A stretch of DNA of 64,000 nt. Origin: Rhizopus arrhizus (lineage: Eukaryota; Mucoromycota; Mucoromycetes; Mucorales; Rhizopodaceae). The stretch lies in contig JAKZZE010000036.1 in assembly GCA_024220505.1 (NCBI GenBank), forward strand, positions 186,001 to 250,000, written 5' to 3'. Shown one piece after another: positions 53,877 to 63,329 of the stretch; the stretch's first letter is position 1, and every line of letters starts with the position of its first letter. The translations under genes were made by a program, and so were the position numbers. The notes under the pieces are model-generated. The model was given only the letters and a program-made list of their open reading frames with translations, had not been told where the DNA came from and ran no database searches.

Positions 53877-54948
53877 AATTAGACCGCAATGCAAATAATT
53901 TGTAGATAAAAACCCTGTAAATGCCGTGTACAATTTAAAATTATGTTCCCAATATTTTATTCAATGGGAAATGCATATAACTATGATGATCAATTTTATT
54001 TACAAGTGAATAAAAGCGCACTTAGCTCTTGAATGCTATTACCCTAGTGCAGTTGTTAATGCAAATATCGCAATGGAAAGGCATATTAACAAAAGATTAA
54101 ACATTATAAAATATTAATAATGCTCTAAAAAAGTCACATTTGGTTCAATGTAATGTACTTACCTCCTTGTTCGCCAGAGCTCAACCCAATTGAGCAGTTT
54201 TAGGTTATAGTTAAAGGAAAGCTCAAACATCATCGAATGAAAACTTATCGAGTCGAAATGCTGATGCTTGTAATCAAGTTCTTTATGACTTCTCTAGTCA
54301 AACCATCCACTGTTGTAATAAAACACCCATATAATGTGCTTTTAAAATTATACTATGATATTTTCATAACACCATATCTTTTTAAAATATAAACCTTGCG
54401 AGAATTGGCATGATTAAAATAGCTTTATTGGGCTCATCAAAGGACATTTAATGGAGATTTTAATCAGTGAACATATCATCATTATGCAGTGCCATTACAA
54501 AATGACGTTCCAACATTTTACGCTCATCAAGTATGTTCTTAACATATTTATCATTGAGGTTTGATGAAAAAATATAAAGAACTTGATACATTCAGACGCT
54601 AATAACTTCTCGAGTCCTACCTACTATGTGTAACTACTATTCTATGTGAATCTAGAAAACAAGTGTCTTCTATTGCAAGCTACCACATGGTGTAGGCACA
54701 TTGTAGGCACATTGTAGGCACATTGCTATTATTCGGTTGTAGCTGTGTTCAAATAAATATACATAAATAGGATGTGAATATTTCTTTTCAATATTTAAAT
54801 CAATTTCTGGAGACACTTTTTCTTTTTGTTCGTATATTTCACTCGTGAAAACACATTGGAAAATGAAAGGAAAGCAAAAAGATACTTTATTCTCTTCAAA
54901 CCAAAAGAAATCATCTAAGAGCGAAAACAGTAGGCTCCATATCTAATA
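53877..54948. other. Intergenic with short tandem repeat
   Basis: About 1.07 kb without a supported gene. It holds three tandem copies of an 11-base unit at 54692-54724 (listed separately), upstream of the Fanzor-like N-terminal fragment. Confidence 0.5.
54692..54724 (+). repeat. Tandem repeat, GTAGGCACATT x3
   Basis: Three perfect 11-base units in a row, about 225 bases upstream of the ATG of the Fanzor-like fragment. Such a repeat can come from replication slippage. Any link with the mobile element is inference. Confidence 0.8.
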
Positions 54949-55738
54949 ATGGATCGAAATGTCACTGACCACAAAATTGATACCATTATAGATTCGTTTG
55001 AACTATATGTAGAAGATAACTCAGACGACGACTTCCAACCCGTTGTAACAGCTAGAAAAAGAAAAAGTAAGTTCCATTGTCAAACTTGATGTGGGTAAAC
55101 AGCTAGTCTAACGTATGAAACCCCATTATAAGTAGGGAAAATATTCCACAGAGTGGATCATAAAAGAGGCTCAAAGGCAAAGGAAAAGCTACAGATTTTG
55201 AATTTACCACTACAAGTAGTACTGGTATCTCTACAACAGATGAACCTACCATGTTCAATAAGATCACTCTTGATGATTATGATCTTGCATATAGCAGTGA
55301 CAATTTTGATGCACCTGTCGTCAAAAGACCCTTTTTGGGTGAATCAACCAAATCTGCTTTTTGTATCAACAAATCGACTTCTGCTGCTGTGGAGTCAAGC
55401 ACAACTGCTTCTAAAACAAGCCTAACTTCCCCCAAGCCTAGTAAACCTGTTCCAACTGCTTTCAATTCAGCTGCAACTTCTGTCAAGTCAAGTTTTTGTC
55501 CTGTGTCTGTTGACAAGGCAAGTGACATTAAAGAAGGCCCTGAGAAGATAAGCAAGCGTGTGATGCCAATTAAAATGACTGTAAAAAATATTTGGAAACC
55601 AACATATTTACAGGCATTGTATGATTTGGTTCACACTACCAACTTATTAGTTACACATATCTTTGCCTTTACAAAGTACATATATTTACCAGAACTGGCA
55701 GCAAATGAAAATTTTGCACTGAATAATCATTTAAGTTT
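54949..55738 (+). pseudogene. N-terminal fragment of a Fanzor-like gene
   Basis: Proposed exons 54949-55066 and 55195 to about 55738. The product begins MDRNVTDHKIDTIIDSFELY, has an acidic stretch and a Lys/Arg cluster (TARKRK), and a Ser/Thr/Pro-rich linker. It then has a helical block (LYDLVHTTNLLVTHIFAFTKYIYLPEL split here as LYDLVHTTNLLVTH and IFAFTKYIYLPEL). From memory of the family, that block is what Mucorales Fanzor-type proteins carry ahead of the part found at 60.5 kb. Homology stops at about 55738; the frame then runs into antisense sequence of another relic and ends at 55847. No catalytic part is present here. Assignment rests on pattern memory plus the matching downstream half. 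Confidence 0.5.
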
Positions 55739-55787
55739 AGTTCATAAAAAAAACTATTCTAACATTCGAATCATGCTTTCACAAATC

Positions 55788-56030
55788 CTATCTATAATTC
55801 AATTCAGTGATAGGACCATAAGTTTGGCTATCTGCAAATCTGTATAACTCTTTTGCAGATTTCCAATCCTTGTTGTGTGTCTCCAAACACTGTTCTATGC
55901 CTTGAAGAATACTTGGTAACGGCTTTAAACGAAATGATTTAATCTGATTGAATTCAGCAAGAGTAAAATATATTCTTAAAAAGGATCATTCGGGACAAGT
56001 ATCATAAAATGTACAGGGTGCTCGTAAATA
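55788..56030 (-). pseudogene. 3' part of an unknown relic gene split by mariner
   Basis: Minus-strand coding-like sequence: IYEHPVHFMILVPNDPF, then after a one-base loss in a T run RIYFTLAEFNQIKSFRLKP, LPSILQGIEQCLETHNK and DWKSAKELYRFADSQTYGP, stop at 55788-55790. The 5' part lies beyond the mariner element, at 57291 to about 57650. If the element and one TA copy are removed, the frame KKLIKEF continues directly into IYEHPV. The family is not recognised. Confidence 0.5.
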
Positions 56031-57290
56031 CAGTGACCCACAAAAACTGTCCCAATGTTTTGTGATTTTCTCTTCTACGACTTTTAGCGCTCTGATTATT
56101 AAGTTAATGTAAATTTTGCTGTATATAATTCGAAAGCCAAAGTCGCATAGAAGTAAACAATGTAATATGAAGATCGATTCAAATAGCGCAGGAAACAAGC
56201 GATGTATTGAGATAGTTTATGGACGTTTTAAAAGAACAGGAAGTATGAAAAGATATTGATCCAGAAGTTTTTACAGGTGTCAAATTGCTTATAATAGTGT
56301 ATTATACGACTATAATTGAACTCTTATCTACTGCTAAAGCTTTAAGCTTCTACTTTTTTAGTTTTGCTCATTCTATTTTAACATGAAATAAATCTCTCAA
56401 GATACACTTATTCAATCAATTGCTTTACTTAAATAAGGTAAGTGTATTCTGGAAGTAAAAGATTTTACTGGTTTAAGCAAAAGCACGTTTGAAAGACTCC
56501 GAAAAATCCACTGCTATGGTTTTGAAAAGCCAAAAGGGAATTGTCCTAAGGTATTATCCTCAGCTGATGAACGTTACTGTGTGTACAAAATGATCAAAAG
56601 CCGCGTTTCTAGTGCAGTAAAGATGGTTAAAGAACCAGAAAGGATATTGAAAAAAAAAAAGTGCCGAAAGGATGTGCAGAACCTTCGTAAGGTGGATCTT
56701 GTGCAATTGAGGAGCCAAAGAAGTCTTTACTTAGTGCGAAGAATATCTGCAAGAGACTTTTTTAGTGCATTGCTTACTAGGATTAGACGATAGATGGCTG
56801 GAAACATGAGACAAAGATCAACAGATTTAACTCGGATGGGCGCATCTGGGCTTGGGCTCGATTGAGGAAAAGCGTAAAGTTCCATCACGTCATGATAGCT
56901 GTTAAACACGGCGGAGACAATATTATGCTGTGGAGTGCCGTTACCTATGTTGAAGCCGGTTGCATGTACAAAATCAATGGTAGCATGGACAAAACATTAT
57001 ACAAAGAGATTTTGGAGGACGAACTGGAGCGTACAGCTGAGTATAGAGCTAATAGGCTAGACTTAAAAAGACATCAGATGGTTTTCCAGTATAATAATGA
57101 TCCTAAACATGCGTCCAAATTAGTCGAAAAACACCTTAAAGATTACTCCTACGGCAATTTGAAATGACCTGCATTATCTCCTGACTTAAATTCAATTGAA
57201 AACAAGATGTACATTAACTTAATAATCAGAGCGCTACAAGTCGTAGAAGAGAAAATCACAAAACATTGGGACAGTCTTTGTGAGTCACTG
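56031..57290 (+). mobile_element. Tc1/mariner-type element, 1260 bp, with TIRs and TA flanks
   Basis: Terminal inverted repeats of about 83 bases (56031-56113 and 57208-57290) differ at only a few positions. They start CAGTGACCCACAAAAACTGT on the left and CAGTGACTCACAAAGACTGT (complement) on the right. A TA dinucleotide flanks both ends (56029-56030, 57291-57292), the standard target duplication of this superfamily. The element carries a degenerate transposase gene in plus orientation whose C-terminal codons run into the right TIR. The low TIR divergence suggests a fairly recent insertion compared with the surrounding relics. Confidence 0.85.
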
Positions 57291-57292
57291 TA
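56449..57292 (+). pseudogene. Inactive Tc1/mariner transposase
   Basis: Reads in pieces: DFTGLSKSTFERLRKIHCYG, PKVLSSADERYCVYKMIKS, then after frame changes ETKINRFNSDGRIWAWA, HHVMIAVKHGGDNIMLWSAV, FQYNNDPKHASKLVEKHLKD and PALSPDLNSIEN. These are the helix-turn-helix linker and DD34E catalytic landmarks of Tc1-like transposases. The first catalytic Asp (SDE in the family) reads HE. The second (DND in the family) reads NND. A TGA stop stands where Trp is expected before PALSPDLN. The third acidic residue (IEN) is kept. It is catalytically dead. Confidence 0.8.
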
Positions 57293-57650
57293 AACTCTTT
57301 GATAAGTTTCTTCATTTCATTATCAACTACTTTACAAGTTGATAATACCCATTTTTCATTTTGTAGGATTTTACTGTAAAAGTAATTGATACATTTCTTT
57401 TCTAAAGCTGCTAGCTTTTAGGTACCTGTTGACTTTGCATATTTTGTGATGCCCAAATTAAGAAATATGTTATCATCAAGCTCTGCAAATTTATATCCCA
57501 TAGACTTTACAGCAAGTTTGATTATCCTTTTCCAGTCACCTCGGGAACCTTTGATACTTTTGCTGTATCAACGCAGTCATTTCTACAATTATATCTTTCT
57601 TTCTTTTTTTCTTCAGTTAATTGAATGTATTAGATGAAATAACTCATTCC
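57291..57650 (-). pseudogene. 5' part of the unknown relic gene split by mariner
   Basis: Minus-strand reading KLAVKSMGYKFAELDDNIFL, NLGITKYAKSTGT, a stop, then KLAALEKKCINYFYSKILQN and EKWVLSTCKVVDNEMKKLIK. Composition is protein-like, with one in-frame stop. It continues on the other side of the mariner element (55788-56030). No family is recognised, and the true 5' end was not found. Confidence 0.45.
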
Positions 57651-58594
57651 CCTTTATTAAAATGAACAAAAGATTATTAGCCATTCTGCGAGCTTCCATA
57701 GCAAACACAAATACTGATTTGTTATCCTCTTTATCCTTTCTTTCCAAGATTTCGTTATCTCTTCATATTCTTTCTACAGCTTTGTCGTATCCCAATATAC
57801 TTTAAATATGTTTCATATTCAATTTGAAAAAGTCAGAGTAATAAATGCTTTATAAAGATTTATTGCATTCTTTTCTCTATTATTCGGCCATAATCAATTC
57901 TGCTCCTTTAGCTCAGTACAAACCGTTTTATTATAAATCCTGAAGCAATGTCGCACAAACAATAAGATAAACTTAATAAACAAATGTAAATAGTCTATTT
58001 GCATGTTCAGGAATAGATCTCCATATAAAGCGTCATTTATCCTGGATCTACAGCTATAATTAATGTATCAGTTTAAATTGACTATTTATAAAAAGAATGT
58101 AGATGTCAGATACAAATTAAATAAAAATATACTTTTTTTTAGTCTCGCTAAATTCAATAGCCTTTTGTTTTAACGAGAAATGACAGCTGGAATTTGTGTC
58201 ATTGAATACATAAAAACATAAGAAAAGATAGAAAATTAATACACTGTTTCATCAATTTCTAAAGACTTAAATATGCGAATAATTACGTGCAAATGTTAAA
58301 GCGGACAAGGATAATTACAGCCATGTTTTATATTCCAAGCTTACAAAATATTCATCCAATTGGCTCCATTGAATAGATCAATTAGCACATTGATGTTGGA
58401 ATTATGCTGAGGTATGCTATTATGTATAAAAGCAGGCATTGGATAAGAAAAAAGAAAAGACAATTGTACATATTTCAAAAAACAATGCTCAGTGTAAAAA
58501 TTATTCGTGTTACGAACACTACCGAAGAAAGACAAAAGTTCCAAGTACTTGAATCAAATCATACCAAAATATCACAGGTTTTTTATTTGTTTAC
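57651..58594. other. Intergenic, no gene seen
   Basis: AT-rich DNA downstream of the NmrA-like gene. Short frames have no motif. No repeats were recognised apart from simple A/T runs. Confidence 0.5.
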
Positions 58595-59479
58595 TTATTT
58601 AAAATGGTTCTTATTGTCAAAAATATATTGTTCTAATGTCTCTGGCTTTCTTCCCAATAGGATTTCTATACCATTTGTAACATTAGGAAGTGCAGAATTG
58701 ATAGTACCTAGAGAAGTACTGAGAGCAAAGGCCATATGATGAGGCAAATGTCCAAATTTCATAAGCATATTATAGTTTTCAACTGCAGATATCTTCTTGA
58801 AGGTGAATGGACGGCCGACGGCACGAGAGAAAATATCTATGCGCTGAGCTGGTGTGACGGAATCTCCGTTGAGTTCATAGACGGCATCCTTGTGTTTCTC
58901 GATGTCTTCAGTCAAAACAACAGCAGCCACATCACCGATATCATTAGGAGAGATCCATCCTTCAAGTACATCAGGATCTATTGAACTACTTACGACATCA
59001 TTATGGGGAATTTCAAAAACCATCAAGTTTGACATAAATTTACCAGGACGCAAAGCAACAAGATAGCCACGATTAGGAATATTCAACATAGCTTCTTCCG
59101 CTAATCGATGCATGTTGCCATTCAAGTTTGAACGCCAGGGAAAACTGACACTAAGGCTCGAGATATCAACAATTTGCTTGACACCAGCCTCATAAGCATA
59201 AGTTGCGATAATTTCCTTCAGTTGGGAAAACTTGATATAGTCGGTGATAAGTAAGAACAACCTTGTGTGCCCCTTTAATCCTTCTTTCAATGGTGAAAGG
59301 TCATTGTAATCACCTTGAAGTGTCTTCACAAGTTCATTACCAGAAAAGAGAGCATTGACCTTTTCAGGGCTACGAGCATAAAGTGTGACGGGAATATTTT
59401 TGGCGATCAAGCTACGGACAGTACAAGAGCCAATGTTACCAGTACCACCAACAATAAATACGCGTTCGTTATTAGTCAT
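58595..59479 (-). CDS. NmrA-like NAD(P)-binding protein (atypical SDR)
   Basis: Intronless ORF of 294 residues. The N-terminal Rossmann motif is VFIVGGTGNIGSCTVRSLI (GXXGXXG), followed by TLYARSPEKVNAL and a QGDYNDLSPL segment typical of NmrA/TMR-type atypical short-chain dehydrogenases. Members act as redox-sensing regulators or as reductases; the canonical YxxxK catalytic pair is not evident. The frame is fully intact although it sits among decayed mobile elements, between the two Fanzor-like fragments. It is intronless, unlike nearly all genes in the window, which would fit horizontal or retro-copied origin (inference). Confidence 0.88.
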   Translation of the reverse strand: MTNNERVFIVGGTGNIGSCTVRSLIAKNIPVTLYARSPEKVNALFSGNELVKTLQGDYNDLSPLKEGLKGHTRLFLLITDYIKFSQLKEIIATYAYEAGVKQIVDISSLSVSFPWRSNLNGNMHRLAEEAMLNIPNRGYLVALRPGKFMSNLMVFEIPHNDVVSSSIDPDVLEGWISPNDIGDVAAVVLTEDIEKHKDAVYELNGDSVTPAQRIDIFSRAVGRPFTFKKISAVENYNMLMKFGHLPHHMAFALSTSLGTINSALPNVTNGIEILLGRKPETLEQYIFDNKNHFK

Positions 59480-60520
59480 TTTGTTCTATAATTCTTCTTT
59501 TTATGTCAAGAAAGAGAAGAAAGAGACAAGGGTATTTATATTGCTTAGATATCGGATATCGGACAAATAATACTCCATCTTTGTAAGCTTCCTTTACCAG
59601 CGTGCTGTCTTGTGATTCATTTAAGGAAGATAAAACATGCGTTGTACGTAAGTTTATTTCTATGTATATAACTTACTCATATGCTGCAAGAAAGTGCCTA
59701 GTTAGCTCTATTAGTAAAGCATGAGGCTCTTAATCCCATATCCTACAAGAAAAATAGTGTTCAACCTATTCAGATAAAATAGTGGCATGAACTCGATAGA
59801 GTTTTACCAATGAATAAAAAGCAGTTGTGCATAATTCTATAGCTTTTTTTAAAATTTCCTTTATCTGTAAATTTTTTTTATTACATATTTTCTTTATCAA
59901 CAGTCTGTATTTATTTCTAGCAACTGTATTGCTTTTATAAAAAAAAAAGTGTACAGTTTAAATAGTGCTACGGTAACAATTCGTCATAAAATAGTTTTTT
60001 TATAAGGAGCAAAATAAAATCTCTTGATATTTTTGGTTTTTTAAATTCTATGTTAGGGTAAAATTTTGTTTTGTTTTGGTTTTTTGGGGAGGTTATTTTC
60101 TATATTTGTGGTTTGGCGATAGTTGACAGTTCGAAATGAAGAAAATGCGTTCAGGAGAATGAGTAAAGAGTATTATTCAAAGAAATGTGGAAGGGAAGGG
60201 GGTCGTTAAATAAAAAAAAAAAATATAAAATTATACACTTCGAAAAGCATTTAAGATAAGGGTAGAATGCTCTTTATTGAATAAAAATATAAGGATGTTT
60301 ATATTAGTTTGTATTTGTTGTGGATTACATTGATTACTTAGTAGCTACTGAAGTAGAATCTTGTGATTCTGTTGTCATGGAAACCAGGTGATAGCTCTGT
60401 CGTTTGATAAAATTGCAAAGCAAAACTATAACTGTGTTTATTTGTAAGCTGCTTCATAACATTGAAACCATCGAGTCCTTATGCTGAAAAAATAACAAAT
60501 ACTGAGATCTCTGATAATCC
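59480..60520. other. Intergenic region with a tRNA relic
   Basis: Upstream of the NmrA-like gene (-). It contains a tRNA-Lys-like half (59696-59735). G/T-rich runs occur at 60050-60110. No coding frame is supported before about 60523. Confidence 0.5.
59696..59735 (+). pseudogene. Truncated tRNA-Lys(CUU)-like 5' half
   Basis: GCCTAGTTAGCTCTATTAGT followed by AAAGCATGAGGCTCTTAATC matches the acceptor 5' strand, D arm (A box) and anticodon arm of a eukaryotic tRNA-Lys, with CTT at the anticodon position. The variable loop, T arm (B box GGTTCGA) and 3' acceptor strand are absent; the following sequence is unrelated. It is a tRNA pseudogene or the head of a tRNA-derived SINE. Confidence 0.55.
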
Positions 60521-60522
60521 AG

Positions 60523-62608
60523 GTTTTCAATAATAGTTAATTTTCTGGTCTGAAAGATACGACCAACAGCTATAGGCGATTGATGTCAAAATATAAAGAA
60601 GCTTACTTTGAAGACGCTGGTTATACTCCTCCCCCCCCAGCTTACCATATGCTCAGCAAATAGCCTTGTACGAGTGTACGAAGATCCAAACTGCCTACTA
60701 TAATAACATCAAAGCTCATTTTGGAAACATGCTGTGTGGTTTGATAAACAAGTTATTTAAAAAGAAGGAAAAGGCAGAGAGTCTCAGAGGAGAAATGCAA
60801 GCAAACAAGTCTATTAGTAAAGCGATAAAAGAAACTATCCAAAAGAAGATTTATCGAACTTGCAATCAGGTGAAGCTTGCCATCGTAAAAAAAGAGATGT
60901 CTGAAGTTGGTCTTTTAGATGATCAATCAAGTACGCAATTAAATGATTTTCTCTCACGCTACCCAGAGGACTACACTTTTCAAAAGAACCCAGTTTACTA
61001 TGACGTTATGGCTAGTCCAAAAAACCATTTCAAAGCGTTCTTCAGACTTGCTGAGCTGTCTGAAGCTGAGCAGACGAAACAGTTTGCTTGTTTCCCGCTA
61101 CGTACCACCTTTATTCCTTGTTACATAATGTTGGATAGCAAAATAATCCATTACCATGTTATCAAGAGCAAAAAGAATCCAAAAACAGGGAGCAAGTTTG
61201 AGACATGAGGTGCCGTCGTAGACCTAAATAAAAAGGCGTTCAAACATCAAGGATTTCAAAAGTTTTTGCGGTTCCAAGGAACTCTCGAAACAGATGGAGT
61301 CGTTGTCTCCATAATAAAGCAAAACGCTGATACAAGCAGAAAGTCGCCTAAACCCAACATTGAAAAGAAAGTGGATGGTAATCAAACAAAGCATATTGAA
61401 AGAAAACGTCAAGCCGACTTAAAGAGCACTGAAGGCAAGTGCGTCTTGATAGACTCTAGAAGGCGGGACTTGATGTACTGCATGGAAGAAACGAGTACTG
61501 TTGAAGAAAAACAAGTACTTATATTTACCAAGAACAACGGTTCAAAATGTTTAGGGTATTTTAAATATTTAAGAAAGTGTACTCAACCTTTTGTTGTCCA
61601 GAAAGCCGAAGCAATCCTTTCTAGATCTGAATCCAACTCTGTAAACTTGAAAAAGTTTGTACAGTACATTAAAACAAAAGCATCAGTAAGAAAAACACTT
61701 TGTACGAATATTATGGAAACGAGACAACAAAGTCTAAAGAAACATATTTCCCTGAATCCGAATTTGACTTTCGAGTCGACCAAAAATGTAATTTTTATTA
61801 TGGAAAACTGTTCATAGCAAGAATTCGTGGTTTTTCCCTTCAACCTGAGAATTACTCTACTGATAGCTCTGTAAAGTCTCAACTGTATGCCACCTACCTA
61901 CAAACAATGCTATAACAAAAGCATATTTCAGAAAGACTAGATGACAGTGAGAAAAGCAAAGTTCTAGGGCTGGCAAAAGAGATGTGTAGACGACTACAGC
62001 AAAGCAATTACAAAAAGACTATCAGTACAGCATTAGAAAAGCTACAACTTTTACCTTTTCAAAAATTGAAGTTTTCAAATAAATTCTTCTTTGACCAGAA
62101 TGATCAAAAATTGGTGCGTAGCTTAAAAGCAAAGTTTGGTCAAGATGATGTCTTAGTTTTTGGAGATTGGTCCGCCCCTAATGTCAAGTATCAAGTACCG
62201 ACAAGAAGCAAGGGATTAATCGAGATGTTAAAGAAAAACGGGTTTGTTGTCTACCTAATCAATGAATACAAAACATCTTCCTATTGCCCAACCTGTGAAA
62301 ATGAATTAGAAAAATTCAAAACAGTGCCAAATCCTCGCCCTTACCAACGGAAAAAGAAGCCAGATGTGCTATGCAATGGTTTGCTGAGGTAATCCAAAGA
62401 AAAAAAATAAACTAGATTAATTCTTGATAACTAATGCAGTACTAAGTGTAAGAGCTTCTCATGCCTTAAACAACAAACCACAGGAATAAAAAGAAGACTT
62501 TGGAATTGCGATCAAGCAGCCGTATTGAATTTTCTCAAGATCCTAAATAGTTTGAGAAAGACTGGCGAACGCCCTAGCCTTTTCGCCAGAAAATATCCTT
62601 TAGACTAA
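60523..62608 (+). pseudogene. Fanzor-like (eukaryotic TnpB relative) RuvC/zinc-finger portion
   Basis: Plus-strand relic of an RNA-guided nuclease-type gene. Exon to 62388, intron 62389-62439, last exon to the stop at 62606-62608. Order: DTTNSYRRLMSKYKEAYFED; ALYECTKIQTAYYNNIKAHF; FKKKEKAESL; RuvC-I-like CVLIDSRRRDLMYCM (Asp codon 61452); FGDWSAPNVKYQVPTRSKGL (Asp codon 62165); INEYKTSSYCPTC (Glu codon 62264); and RRLWNCDQAAVLNFLKIL (RuvC-III-like Asp codon 62510). Lesions: frame change at the C run near 60629-60637, TGA at 61206-61208, frameshift near 61700, TAA at 61913-61915. The second zinc pair is altered: the splice gives STKC where a CX2C-type pair is expected. Not functional as it stands. 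Confidence 0.65.
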
Positions 62609-63329
62609 TCATCTTTAAGTAGAACAAAAGTAGGAAAATCATAAAAAATTCTCTAACAAGGTTATCGATTTGGTCATTTAATACAGGTATTGCATTAAAA
62701 CAAGTACAAAGCGACAATAATAAATGTACTAAACGAAGTTTTCATTTAGGTTAGTGATATTTATTTTTCTGGAAACGACCTTTGTTTTTTGCTAAACGAA
62801 GTTTATTTTCTTTAAACTGACAAAATTTACCAGCCTCACTGTATTTCAGTTGTTTTGTTACTACAGTTTTATCTGGGATTGAATTAATTTGTTTACTTAT
62901 TTGCATTTGAACTATCTTTCTTATTAAAACTGATTTACTGCTTTAGCTTTGAAAGAATGTAGTAAAAAAGCTAAATCATTTATTATTATTAAGAAAAAAT
63001 ATATACTCTGTTTAAGGTATGATTTACTTCATATCTAATAGCCGTTTCATCAAGAAATTCCCACAAAAACTTTTGGTGAAAAATGAGTACTATGTATGAA
63101 TACAAAGACATAAAGAATATATATATACATATATACATATATGCTGTATCGGTTGTTATTTGGCGATTAAATATAGGATTAATTTATAGTTAACCCATCC
63201 AAGCATATTTGTATCAAATTATAATTTGATTGTTCCTTGTGATTGAACAAAGAAATTATTTTAAATTCAGACTTAAAGTTTTAGCTACAAAATAATTTCG
63301 CAAAAAACAAAGACATTTTGACCAATTTA
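62609..63329. other. Region downstream of the Fanzor-like relic
   Basis: AT-rich and non-coding. It contains a 13-base direct repeat CTAAACGAAGTTT at 62729-62741 and 62794-62806, and a (TATACA)n-type stretch at 63117-63143. A guide (omega) RNA would be expected near the 3' end of a Fanzor gene, but no structure could be confirmed by eye. Confidence 0.4.

Noticed and set aside
56727..56909. Minus-strand 60-codon ORF inside the mariner element
   Set aside because: Antisense to the transposase; TIRs and motifs fix the gene on the plus strand.
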